A DNA stretch of 64,000 nucleotides from Candidatus Poribacteria bacterium (GTDB lineage Bacteria; Poribacteria; WGA-4E; WGA-3G), in contig JAPPIG010000082.1 of the NCBI GenBank assembly GCA_028820635.1, positions 414,645 to 478,644 of the forward strand. The letters are read 5' to 3'. Positions 53,903 through 62,471 of the stretch are shown here, one piece after another. Position numbers and translations under genes: made by a program. Position 1 is the stretch's first letter. The number at the start of each line of letters is the position of its first letter. Under the pieces are notes generated by a model. It had not been told where the DNA came from. It saw nothing but the letters and a program-made list of their open reading frames with translations, and did not search any database.

Positions 53903-54127
53903 ATGATGATGGCAGAAAAAATACGAAATGTACTCCTTAAAATCATCGGTTTTATCGCCGGCACGATTGCTACAATCGTCGCATTATATTTCTTAGGAGC
54001 TACCGCACTCCTCATCATCATCACAGGCGGCTGCATCACACTCGCTATAAATAGAACACACAAAAGACTCACAGATGAAATCGAATATCTAAAGAAAGAG
54101 ATAAATAAACTCAAAGAGAAAAAATAA
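53903..54127 (+). CDS. Small membrane protein with charged coiled tail
   Basis: A 74-residue reading frame: two hydrophobic segments (about 12-32 and 34-50) then a charged helix (RLTDEIEYLKKEINKLKEKK). The positive tail and clean hydrophobic pattern favour this strand over the overlapping minus frame. No ribosome site is evident before the ATG triplet cluster (ATGATGATG), so confidence is limited. I recognise no family. Confidence 0.5.
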   Translation: MMMAEKIRNVLLKIIGFIAGTIATIVALYFLGATALLIIITGGCITLAINRTHKRLTDEIEYLKKEINKLKEKK

Positions 54128-54148
54128 AGCGGAAATAATGAAACACTT

Positions 54149-54180
54149 TTTGATAAGTCTTACTGCTGACACTTATCAAA
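54149..54180. promoter_or_regulatory. Inverted repeat upstream of the toxin-antitoxin pair
   Basis: A perfect 10-bp repeat, TTTGATAAGT-N12-ACTTATCAAA, lies 65 bases before the antitoxin start. It could be a repressor operator for autoregulation or a hairpin ending the small membrane gene. Confidence 0.5.
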
Positions 54181-54244
54181 CTCTATCCAATTTTTAGTCG
54201 CTTTTTTAGTATTCTGACAGAGCAGAACATCACAAGGAAGAATA

Positions 54245-54841
54245 ATGGAAAAACTACACGAAAACCCATTAATTGTAAGTGAACTGGAGCGTATTCTAAA
54301 AGAAGATTATCCATTCTTGGAATATAGTGATCAGGTGTCTAAAAAAATGTCTGAAGATTTTTTGGAGCGAGTGAGAAATGATGAACTATATGTCCAAGTA
54401 AAATCAAAAATGGAGCAGACGGAACGCGACGGAAGGGTTATTGAAGACATAAGTGATAAGTTATCTCAAGCGATAAATGTTCCACTTATGTCAGAAGTGT
54501 GTCCCCCAGCAAGGTGCTACAAAAGCGGTTATCAAAGTTCTCGCCAAAATTTAGATACAGAGTGGACTGCATTTCGTTTATACAAAGCAATGATAAACCA
54601 AGACCCCGAAATTCACGGCGGCGAGCCAGTGTTTATGGGTACCCGTGTGCCGATTAAGTCGCTAATTGATCATCTAAAAGCAGGAGATAGTCTTGATGAC
54701 TTTCTTGATGGATTCCCTTCTGTGTCGAGAGAGCAGGCAATTGCATTTTTAGAGTTCGCGTTGGAAACGGTATTTGAGACATTAAACACGATAAAATCGG
54801 AAGACAACCATTCATGCGTGTTCTACTTGACGAAAACTTAA
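54245..54841 (+). CDS. DUF433 antitoxin-like protein with N-terminal extension
   Basis: A 198-residue protein. Residues about 118-180 are the DUF433 domain (DPEIHGGEPVFMGTRVPIKSLIDHLKAGDSLDDFLDGFPSVSREQAIAFLEFA), a winged-helix DNA-binding antitoxin that represses its operon. Typical DUF433 proteins are about 75-110 residues; here about 110 extra helical residues precede it (HENPLIVSELERILKEDYP, SQAINVPLMSEV) and resemble no family I know. It overlaps the PIN-like gene by 28 bases, as toxin-antitoxin pairs often do. AAGGA precedes the ATG. Confidence 0.8.
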   Translation: MEKLHENPLIVSELERILKEDYPFLEYSDQVSKKMSEDFLERVRNDELYVQVKSKMEQTERDGRVIEDISDKLSQAINVPLMSEVCPPARCYKSGYQSSRQNLDTEWTAFRLYKAMINQDPEIHGGEPVFMGTRVPIKSLIDHLKAGDSLDDFLDGFPSVSREQAIAFLEFALETVFETLNTIKSEDNHSCVFYLTKT

Positions 54842-55146
54842 ACTGGCGATTGATCCGATATTTTGATCCCGATTGCCACGTGACAACGGTGGATTGGCAA
54901 GGGTGGAAAGGAAAGCGAAATGGCGAACTCCTTGAGCAAGCCGCAGAAACGTTTGATGTGCTGGTGACAATGGACAAGAGCATTGAATATCAACAGAACA
55001 TCAGCAAATATGCCACTGGTGTCATTCTCATCTCTGCCAGAAGCAATAAACTATAGGACATTCAACCTGCTATGCTGAAAGTGAATCAAGTGCTCAGACA
55101 CGTGCAACCCGGACAAGTCATCCACGTGAATGCCGATGTATCATAG
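54814..55146 (+). pseudogene. DUF5615 PIN-like toxin interrupted by in-frame TAG
   Basis: From MRVLLDENLNWRLIRYF the protein matches the DUF5615/Mut7-C-like nuclease fold, with acidic residues in LLDENL, LVTMDKSIEY and the conserved K. The frame meets TAG at 55054-55056 after 80 residues, but the same frame then reads DIQPAMLKVNQVLRHVQPGQVIHVNADVS, the expected family ending, before a second stop at 55144-55146. A single nonsense change is the simplest reading. A truncated toxin of 80 residues would lack the last helix and strand and is probably weakened or dead. Confidence 0.78.
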
Positions 55147-55254
55147 CGCGCTGAAACTCGCAACAAAAAAAGGCGATGTGAAAATGAAAAAGCGGATACA
55201 ATCGCAACTACGCCAACTAAAAATATAAACAAGCAGAAATAGAACGGAGGACAC

Positions 55255-55698
55255 ATGAAAGGAATTGATTATGTATTAAACGAGCTTCGTCTACAAGACA
55301 TAGATGTTCACAGGGTTAATAACGTGAGTAACGATTGTGTGATTCGATTGAATAACCAAAATGAAATTAAAATTAAGATATTAACGATCCGTGCTAAAAG
55401 TGATACAAACAGTGCCGCTCATTTCACACAGGTTAAGCCGAAGCAGAATGAGTTCATCTTATTTTACGCTTCAGAGGTAGGTGATTGTGGCACTTATTGG
55501 ATTTTCTCATCAGTTGAACTTGACAAGTTAACCAACGACAAGACCGTGCAATATGTGAATGACTATGCCAACGGAATAGATATTGATCTCGCTGAAAAGA
55601 AAGAAGGTCGTGCCTGTCCGAAATCCCAATTTTATTCGTATGAAGTAGATTTGAGTAACTTACTCGACAGGTTGAGGGCGAAGAAAACTATTCAATGA
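55255..55698 (+). CDS. Hypothetical alpha/beta protein
   Basis: A 147-residue protein with good coding signs (GGAGGA ribosome site, even composition). A beta-rich core (DCVIRLNNQNEIKIKILTIRAK, NEFILFYASEVGDCGTYWIFSS) and a helical end recall small PD-(D/E)xK-like proteins associated with restriction or mobile DNA. I cannot identify the D-E-K triad with confidence. It follows the broken toxin and precedes a region of decayed small frames. Confidence 0.5.
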   Translation: MKGIDYVLNELRLQDIDVHRVNNVSNDCVIRLNNQNEIKIKILTIRAKSDTNSAAHFTQVKPKQNEFILFYASEVGDCGTYWIFSSVELDKLTNDKTVQYVNDYANGIDIDLAEKKEGRACPKSQFYSYEVDLSNLLDRLRAKKTIQ

Positions 55699-55956
55699 CG
55701 GAGGTAGGTAAGGCTTTTTTTATAAAGATTTATGAGGACGCGATGAAAGTTGATGACTGAGAAATGATAGCATTCTGCCATGATATTTTCAATGTCTACG
55801 ACAAACACGATATAGATGGGCATATAAGGTATGACAATTGACACGCTAAACCTTAAGGTAAACCAATGATGCAAAATATTGTCCCGATTGATCATCCAAG
55901 TAATCTTCAACTCACCGATGACGATAAATTACGCATCGGTTAGGAACATAAAACAG

Positions 55957-58896
55957 ATGCAGAATTCCGAACCAGCACTACAACAACTTCTCGCTAATGA
56001 ACTTGAGGGAGAAGTGCGCTTTGATGCCTACTCAAAAGCACTCTATAGTACGGATGCAAGCCTCTACCAAATTGAACCAATCGGTGTTGTTGTTCCCAAA
56101 CACAAACAGGACGTAATCAAGACAGTCCAGATTGCCGCTGAACGTAAAATCCCGATTCTCCCTCGCGGCGGCGGAACAAGTCTCGCGGGACAAAGCGTCG
56201 GCAAAGCAATCGTCCTTGACATGTCCAAGTATATGAATCAACTGATTGAGGTAAACGCTGATGAACGTTGGGCAAACGTCCAACCGGGTATCGTTCTTGA
56301 TGAGTTAAATCACCAACTTAAACTACACGGACTGATGTACGCCCCTGATGTTGCTACGAGCAGCCGTGCTAACGTCGGTGGCACCATCGGTAATAACTCT
56401 GCGGGTTCCCATTCGCTTATCTACGGTAAAACGATTGACCATGTGATGTCCCTTGACCTCGTTCTTGCAAATGGCGATGAAATAACAGCAGCCCCCCTAT
56501 CATTTCCTGAAGTCGCATCAAAAAAGCAGGGAAATTCCTTAGAAGCACACATATATCACGAACTCTGCAGAATCTGCGATGAGAATGCAGATGAAATCCG
56601 TAAACGTTATCCCCGAATTTTACGTAGAGTTGCAGGTTATAATCTTGATGAATATGTCTCGGATGCAGGTTCAAAAGAGGTAACGCCCTACCGTCGTGAC
56701 GGGTGCGATGCCCATCGCCCTTTCAGTCTCGCGAAAATTGTTGTCGGGTCCGAAGGCACACTGGCAACCACTGTTGAGGCGAAAATTAATCTTGTTCCCG
56801 TTCCCAAAATGACCTGTCTGTGTGTTGTTCATTTCAAGTCGCTTATCACCTCTATGGAGGCGATGCAACCCATCTTAGCGTGCAACCCAACTGCAGTTGA
56901 ACTGATTGACAAAACAATACTTGGTATGGCACAAGGATCCTTGGAATTTTCACGACTTACCAGTTTTATTGAAGGCGAACCGGAAGCGCTCCTCGCTGTT
57001 GAATTTTACGGTGAAACAGAAACTGAACTACATGAACAGATTGACCATCTTGAAAATACCTTGAAAAATGCTGAATTCGGGTATGCGTTTGTGCGGTGCT
57101 TTACTGCTGAAGAAAAGTCGCGTGTATGGGAAACCCGTAAGGCAGGACTCGGCTTGCTCATGGGAATGAAAGGCGATGCAAAACCGATTGGGTTTGTGGA
57201 AGATGCTGCTGTTCCCATAGCGAATTTACCGGAATATGTCCGCCGATTTGACGATATTGTCACAAAACACGACACAACCGCCTCTTACTATGCCCACGCA
57301 AGTGTCGGATTGCTCCACAACCGCCCGATTATCAATCTCAAATCCGAAGCAGATATACATAAAATGCATAATATCGCACGCGAGGTGCGCGATCTACTTA
57401 TGGACCTTGGCGGTGCAATGAGTGGAGAACACGGAGATGGACTTGTCCGAAGTGAATGGATTGAGAGCATGTTCGGTCCACAGATTTATCAAGCACTTCG
57501 CGAGGTCAAAAACGCTTTCGATCCAGACGGTATTATGAACCCCGGCAAAATCATTGATCCTCCCCCGATGACTGAAAACCTCCGATTCGGTGAAAAATAC
57601 AACACCATTAAAATTGATACTTATTTTGATTATTCTGCACAAGATGGGTTTGGTAGAGCCATTGAGATGTGTAACGGAGTCGGTGCGTGCCGTAAAACCT
57701 TAACTGGTACCATGTGCCCCTCTTTCATCGCTACACGTGAAGAGGAACACTCTACACGCGGGCGTGCCAACGCGCTCCGCTCAGTTATTTCTGGTGCTTT
57801 GCCACACAAAGATTTCACCAGTGACCGACTCTATGATGTGCTTGACCTATGTCTCGGTTGTAAAGCGTGTAAGGCAGAATGTCCCTCTAATGTGGACATG
57901 GCAAAAATCAAATATGAGATGCTTGCACATTACCGAAAAGCAAATGGACTTCCGTTGCGTAATCGTCTTTTCGGTGAGATTGGGTCACTCGCTGTTTTCG
58001 GTTCAGCGTTCGCGCCACTCTCCAATTGGGCAACGAATAACCCATTTTCAAAGTGGATGGCAGAAAAACTACTCGGTGTTGACCGCCGCAGAGATATGCC
58101 AACCTTCGTTCACCAATCCTTTGAAAAATGGTTCAAAAAACGCAAGTCACCACAAACTTCTAACAAAAAAGTTGTGTTGTTTCACGATACCTTTATGAAT
58201 TTTAGCGAACCCAATATCGGAAAGGCAGCAGTACACGTTTTAGAGTCTGCTGGATTTGAGGTAATCTTGCCGAAGAAACGATGTTGCGGTAGACCGCTTA
58301 TCTCTGAGGGCATGCTTGACAAAGCCATTGAGTACGCAAATTATAATACTGAACACCTCCATGCTTATGCAGAAGCTGGAATTCCAATTGTCGGATGTGA
58401 ACCGAGTTGTACCTCTGCCTTAACTGACGATTATGTTGAACTTATTAGCACCGCTAAAGCAAAACGAGTTGCTGAGAGCACCTACTCATTGGAAGAATTT
58501 CTGCTTCAAGCACATGAAAAGGGCGAACTCCCACTTACTTATGAGGCAGAACCGCGCGATATCTTGTTACACGGGCACTGTCATCAAAGAGCACTTGTCG
58601 GTATCCAACCAGTGCAACAGATGCTTGCGTTACCAGAAGCACATGATGTCACAGTAATTGACTCCAGTTGTTGCGGCATGGCAGGTTCATTCGGATATGA
58701 AAAATCACACTACGATCTTTCTATGAACATTGGCGAACTCCGTCTTTTCCCAACTATCCGAGAAAAAACTGGGGAATTTACGCTGACAGCGTCAGGATTT
58801 TCTTGCCGACACCAACTTGAACACGGGACCGGCATCCTACCGAAACATCCGATTGAAGTGTTAAGTGAAGCAATATCATCGGATACCAATATTTAA
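55957..58896 (+). CDS. FAD-linked oxidase fused to iron-sulfur CCG domains (D-lactate/glycolate dehydrogenase type)
   Basis: A 979-residue fusion starting at ATG 55957 behind AGGAA (the upstream frame is unrelated). Residues about 40-215 bind FAD (LPRGGGTSLAGQSVGKAIVLDMSKYMN), followed by an FAD-oxidase C-terminal domain (to about 535, GDGLVRSEWIESMFG). Two 4Fe-4S motifs follow (CNGVGACRK and CLGCKACKAECP), then two CCG modules (CCGRPL, SSCCGMAGSFGY). The plan matches Dld-II/GlcD-F fusions that oxidise a 2-hydroxy acid and pass electrons to quinone. It leads the Nramp-PhyH-SDR unit. Confidence 0.9.
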   Translation: MQNSEPALQQLLANELEGEVRFDAYSKALYSTDASLYQIEPIGVVVPKHKQDVIKTVQIAAERKIPILPRGGGTSLAGQSVGKAIVLDMSKYMNQLIEVNADERWANVQPGIVLDELNHQLKLHGLMYAPDVATSSRANVGGTIGNNSAGSHSLIYGKTIDHVMSLDLVLANGDEITAAPLSFPEVASKKQGNSLEAHIYHELCRICDENADEIRKRYPRILRRVAGYNLDEYVSDAGSKEVTPYRRDGCDAHRPFSLAKIVVGSEGTLATTVEAKINLVPVPKMTCLCVVHFKSLITSMEAMQPILACNPTAVELIDKTILGMAQGSLEFSRLTSFIEGEPEALLAVEFYGETETELHEQIDHLENTLKNAEFGYAFVRCFTAEEKSRVWETRKAGLGLLMGMKGDAKPIGFVEDAAVPIANLPEYVRRFDDIVTKHDTTASYYAHASVGLLHNRPIINLKSEADIHKMHNIAREVRDLLMDLGGAMSGEHGDGLVRSEWIESMFGPQIYQALREVKNAFDPDGIMNPGKIIDPPPMTENLRFGEKYNTIKIDTYFDYSAQDGFGRAIEMCNGVGACRKTLTGTMCPSFIATREEEHSTRGRANALRSVISGALPHKDFTSDRLYDVLDLCLGCKACKAECPSNVDMAKIKYEMLAHYRKANGLPLRNRLFGEIGSLAVFGSAFAPLSNWATNNPFSKWMAEKLLGVDRRRDMPTFVHQSFEKWFKKRKSPQTSNKKVVLFHDTFMNFSEPNIGKAAVHVLESAGFEVILPKKRCCGRPLISEGMLDKAIEYANYNTEHLHAYAEAGIPIVGCEPSCTSALTDDYVELISTAKAKRVAESTYSLEEFLLQAHEKGELPLTYEAEPRDILLHGHCHQRALVGIQPVQQMLALPEAHDVTVIDSSCCGMAGSFGYEKSHYDLSMNIGELRLFPTIREKTGEFTLTASGFSCRHQLEHGTGILPKHPIEVLSEAISSDTNI

Positions 58897-58929
58897 AGAA
58901 TATGTCTCGTGTCTATTTGAGGAGAAGGA

Positions 58930-60375
58930 ATGCCTAAAATTTTTGAACCGCTTGAAGACTTTAAAACTATAGATTTACCAGAAAAGCAACTGCCTTTTTG
59001 GAAAATAGCAGGTCCCGGGGCAATTTTGGTTGGCTTATCTATTGGCGCTGGTGAAATTGTGATTTGGCCTCTCATCGCTGCAGAATACGGCGCAAGCATG
59101 GTTTGGGCAGCAGTCCTCGGCGTATTTCTCCAACTTTGGATCAACTTTGAGGTTGGTAGATGGACGATTGCTACTGGCGAAACCGTGTATACAGGTTACA
59201 GCCGTGTTTGGCGAGGTTTTGCTCCGTTGTTTATTCTGCTTATTGTAATAGGGTGGATTGCTCCAGGGTGGGCGCGTGAATCGGGTGCTGCGCTTAAAGC
59301 ACTCATTTTTAACTCTAAATGGCAAGCTGGGACATTTTGGGGTTCAGATACCTTCTGGACAATAATAACGTTTGCAGTCGCCTCAGTCATTTTGTTCGGA
59401 CCAAAAATGGTTTATCAATCCGTAGAACACACAATAGAAATACTTGTTGCTGTTGTAACGATTGGACTTATTCTCGTTGCTATTTTGGTCGGCACTTGGG
59501 ATACATGGAAAGAATTAGGAGCAGGAATAGTAAATGTCGGGTACAAAGACCCGAACATGTCGGTAAAAGCGTTATTTATTGCACTGGTGTTTGCAGGGGC
59601 AGGTGGCACAGCAAACCTATTCTATACGTTCTATCTTCGAGATAAAAACATCGGAATGGGCGCGCGAGTCCCAGGTCTTCGCAACCCGCTCCGTGGGCGC
59701 ACAGAAAAAGTTCCAGCAACCGGTTTTCTTTTTGAAGAAACAGCAGAAAACCGCCGACGCTTTGAAGACTGGTGGGGTTACATCAAACGCGATCAGATGC
59801 TCTTCTTTTGGGCACTCAATACCTTAACAATTCTGCTTTTTATTTTCGGTGCGCTCGCTGTTTTACATCCTGAAGGAATCGTTCCTGACAGGAGCCAGCT
59901 GATTTTCGACGAAGCAGACATATTAGGGAAAAGTTTTGGAGAGTTTGGTCGCCGTATCTTTTTAGTAGTTGGTGTTGCAACCCTTTTCGGCACACAACTG
60001 GCATTGCTTGATGGTGTGGGACGTTCTGTATCAGATATTATCTATACTAACTTTAAGGGGGCACAAAAACGGGAATTGAGTTGGTGGTACCTGCTCATAG
60101 TAGGTATCTGGATTGTCGCTGGATGCGTAATTACGTTTGTGATGGAACGGTTAAATGTTAGTGGTCTCGGTTTTCTCTTTAACGCAGCATATATGGGTGG
60201 TTTTGCGATGGCACTCTATGTACCGCTTACGCTGTATATGAACTACCGCTTTTTACCTAAAATTGCTAAACCGAAAACGATGTCAACTATAATGATGTTC
60301 ATTGCTTCAGCCGTTTATATCGGATTTGCTATTTCAAGTATTATATGGGAAATTAAACGACTCATCGGAGGATAA
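58930..60375 (+). CDS. Nramp-related transporter lacking the canonical metal-site motif
   Basis: A 481-residue inner-membrane protein with about 11 helices and the Nramp/LeuT-like layout. TM1 reads GPGAILVGLSIGAGEIVIWP, where metal-transporting Nramp proteins have DPGN; here SIGAGE stands in place. TM6 has FAGAGGTANLFYTF rather than the usual MPH motif. The likely substrate is therefore not Mn or Fe as in classic members; Nramp-related Mg transporters and non-metal relatives also lack DPGN. AGGAGAAGG precedes the ATG. The PhyH gene starts 1 base after the stop. Confidence 0.8.
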   Translation: MPKIFEPLEDFKTIDLPEKQLPFWKIAGPGAILVGLSIGAGEIVIWPLIAAEYGASMVWAAVLGVFLQLWINFEVGRWTIATGETVYTGYSRVWRGFAPLFILLIVIGWIAPGWARESGAALKALIFNSKWQAGTFWGSDTFWTIITFAVASVILFGPKMVYQSVEHTIEILVAVVTIGLILVAILVGTWDTWKELGAGIVNVGYKDPNMSVKALFIALVFAGAGGTANLFYTFYLRDKNIGMGARVPGLRNPLRGRTEKVPATGFLFEETAENRRRFEDWWGYIKRDQMLFFWALNTLTILLFIFGALAVLHPEGIVPDRSQLIFDEADILGKSFGEFGRRIFLVVGVATLFGTQLALLDGVGRSVSDIIYTNFKGAQKRELSWWYLLIVGIWIVAGCVITFVMERLNVSGLGFLFNAAYMGGFAMALYVPLTLYMNYRFLPKIAKPKTMSTIMMFIASAVYIGFAISSIIWEIKRLIGG

Positions 60376-60376
60376 A

Positions 60377-61198
60377 ATGGATAAGAATGCACAAAAAGCC
60401 TTTTTTGAGAAGGAAGGCTATCTCATTGTTGAAAACTTAATGACACCTGCAGAGGTGGAAGAATGTCAAGCAGAGATTCAACTGCTGCATCAGTTTGCTG
60501 CAGGTCAGGAATCAGATACTGAAAAAGAACGGGCAGATGTCGCACGTAGACACGTACAACAGGAACCTTTTGCCAAAGACGAAACACAAGGCAATAGATT
60601 ACCCGTGCTGCGGAAAGCAGAAAATACGCGACAATATTCAGAGGTGTTTAAGAATTTAGCACAACATCCGAACCTTATAGCAGTACTTCAAAACCTCATT
60701 GGGGAAGACCTCCTCCTTTTTAGAAGTACCTTAATGTTCAAACCTGCTTTTCACGGTTCATCACACGGGCTGCATCAGGATTCAGCATATTGGCCGATGG
60801 AACCGCCGAGATTAGTTACTGTCAGCATTGCCCTCAACGATGCGACTCCAGAGAACGGTTGTTTTAAAGTCGTTCCGCGTAGCCACCTATGGGGTGTTCA
60901 AGAGTGGGGTGGAATCGCACGGCAACAGGATGCTGAACTTACTGATCGCGAGGAAGTTGCAAAACAACAGATGGATGTTCCGCTTTCTGCAGGCAGCGCA
61001 CTGTTTTTCCATAGCCTTATGGTCCACGGTTCCGGTCCTAATGCATCACCAAATCCGAGAAACACAGCACTCTACGCCTATTTTTCGCCAGAAGTCAGAT
61101 ATGTTACTAAAGATGGAAAGGGAGAACGCACCTTCCCTGTTGTAGCAGGATTAAACGGGCAAACAGAACTCAAGTTCACCGCACAGAAGGCATCTTAA
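60377..61198 (+). CDS. Phytanoyl-CoA dioxygenase (PhyH) family protein 3
   Basis: A 273-residue Fe(II)/2-oxoglutarate oxygenase; the ATG at 60377 lies behind GGAGG and 1 base after the transporter stop. Iron ligands are H133-x-D135 (GLHQDSAYWP) and the distal His of LMVHGSGPN, with an Arg in SPNPRNTALYAYF. It is longer at the N-terminus than the other two PhyH proteins here. Tight linkage with the Nramp-like transporter and the SDR points to uptake, hydroxylation and oxidation of one substrate. Confidence 0.9.
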   Translation: MDKNAQKAFFEKEGYLIVENLMTPAEVEECQAEIQLLHQFAAGQESDTEKERADVARRHVQQEPFAKDETQGNRLPVLRKAENTRQYSEVFKNLAQHPNLIAVLQNLIGEDLLLFRSTLMFKPAFHGSSHGLHQDSAYWPMEPPRLVTVSIALNDATPENGCFKVVPRSHLWGVQEWGGIARQQDAELTDREEVAKQQMDVPLSAGSALFFHSLMVHGSGPNASPNPRNTALYAYFSPEVRYVTKDGKGERTFPVVAGLNGQTELKFTAQKAS

Positions 61199-61219
61199 AC
61201 ACCAGGCTGAAGGGAACGT

Positions 61220-62014
61220 ATGAAAGTCGCACTTGAAGGATACGGAGCAATTGTCACTGGTGGGGCAAACGGCATCGGCAAGGCTATTGTGCAGGCACTT
61301 ATCGAAAGCGGTGCGCGTGTCGCAATTGTGGATATTGACGCACAAGCTGGAACGCGAACTGCTCAAGACATTCAGCAAGCAGGTGGCACGTGCATCTTTG
61401 TGGAGGCAGATGTTGCAAACCCTGAACAGATGGAAGCGGCTGCGCAAACCATCGCTGCCCAACTCGGTGGAATACGAATACTCATCAACAACGCGGGTAT
61501 TAACACAAAAAGCGACCGCGTCCCAATTCATCAATACACTTTAGACGACTGGCACCGTATCTTGCAGGTTGACCTAACTGGTGTATTTGTGACAAGCCGT
61601 GCTGTTATACCCCACATGCTTGAAAACGTCTCTGGTCGTATTGTTAATATCAGTTCTATTGCTGGGTTGGTGCCGCTTAGACTTCAAAGTGCGTTTGTCG
61701 CAGCAAAGGCAGGTGTTGCCAATCTAACACGTTCCATGGCATTGGAACTCGGACCGCAAGGCATTCTTGTCAATGCAGTTGCCCCAGGTTCCACGTTGAC
61801 GCGCGGCACAAAAGCACTCTTTTATGGTCCTGATGGAGAGTACACAGAAAAGGCTGCAAGTCTCCTATCACACATTCCACTCGGAAGACCAGGAAAAGTT
61901 GAGGAGATTGCTGCAGCCGTGCTGTTTTTAGTCGCTCCAGAAGCGAGTTACGTCAATGGGACCATCCTAACCGTAGATGGTGGTTGGACTGCAGGTTACA
62001 CGCGGGATTGGTAA
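61220..62014 (+). CDS. Short-chain dehydrogenase/reductase-family protein with Tyr-to-Phe at the active site
   Basis: A 264-residue Rossmann protein with cofactor motif T13-GGANGIG20, NNAG (90-93), S145-S146 and K163. The catalytic Tyr expected 13 residues after S146 is F159 (LQSAFVAAKAG). The remaining fold and the terminal NGTILTVDGGWTAGY are intact. Without the Tyr, the usual proton transfer should fail, so it may be a non-catalytic or altered-mechanism member. It is 21 bases after the PhyH gene and ends the catabolic-looking run. Confidence 0.88.
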   Translation: MKVALEGYGAIVTGGANGIGKAIVQALIESGARVAIVDIDAQAGTRTAQDIQQAGGTCIFVEADVANPEQMEAAAQTIAAQLGGIRILINNAGINTKSDRVPIHQYTLDDWHRILQVDLTGVFVTSRAVIPHMLENVSGRIVNISSIAGLVPLRLQSAFVAAKAGVANLTRSMALELGPQGILVNAVAPGSTLTRGTKALFYGPDGEYTEKAASLLSHIPLGRPGKVEEIAAAVLFLVAPEASYVNGTILTVDGGWTAGYTRDW

Positions 62015-62039
62015 GGGATGGTTTGTTCCATCCCATGAT

Positions 62040-62456
62040 TTACGGATTTGGCGGTGAAGTACAGATAAGCACTTCCAACGTTTCATCGCCAGTGTTTTCA
62101 ATCCCATGCTCACACCACGGCGGAAGATGAATAAAAGTCCCTGCTTTCACAGGCACTTTCTCATCAGCAATCGTCATCGTGCCTTCTCCACGCATAATCA
62201 CATAACACTCCTCTGTATGATGACTTCCCGGTTCCAAAACGACGTGTGGCGGCACAAAAAACATCACCATTCCTAAATTCTGTGCGGGTGCTTTCGGATT
62301 GGCAGGATGCACAACCCGCACGCCAATTCCATCGCAACCCGGATATTTGACTGGCACGCCATCCTGGACCGTTACCACGTTGGCTTGCACTTGTCCTTTC
62401 GGCTTCGGAATTGGAGGTTCTCCTTCGTAACCTTTAAACAACTTAATCTTTGCCAT
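62040..62456 (-). CDS. Single-domain cupin protein
   Basis: A 138-residue cupin with motif 1 PGSHHTEECYVIMRGEG (His-His-Glu ligands) and motif 2 PPWCEHGIENTGDE (His). The metal site is complete, but the small cupin fold serves many reactions (dioxygenase, isomerase, binding). It lies 15 bases after the FAH-family gene, in a two-gene minus operon facing the SDR. Confidence 0.82.
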   Translation of the reverse strand: MAKIKLFKGYEGEPPIPKPKGQVQANVVTVQDGVPVKYPGCDGIGVRVVHPANPKAPAQNLGMVMFFVPPHVVLEPGSHHTEECYVIMRGEGTMTIADEKVPVKAGTFIHLPPWCEHGIENTGDETLEVLICTSPPNP

Positions 62457-62471
62457 CTTTCACCTCTGTCG

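Noticed and set aside
53827..54114. Minus-strand open frame of 95 codons opposite the small membrane gene
   Set aside because: It has no ribosome site and mirrors the hydrophobic plus-strand frame. The plus-strand product has a cleaner membrane/charged-tail pattern, so I took that one.
55136..55228. 30-codon frame starting MYHSALKLATKKGD after the broken toxin
   Set aside because: It starts inside the toxin continuation in another frame and has no ribosome site. The end resembles a TPR C-terminus but is too short to support a gene.
55866..55943. 25-codon frame MMQNIVPIDHPSNLQLTDDDKLRIG before the FAD/Fe-S gene
   Set aside because: It is short, no family is recognisable, and the FAD/Fe-S gene starts just after it. 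It is possibly a leftover of another gene.
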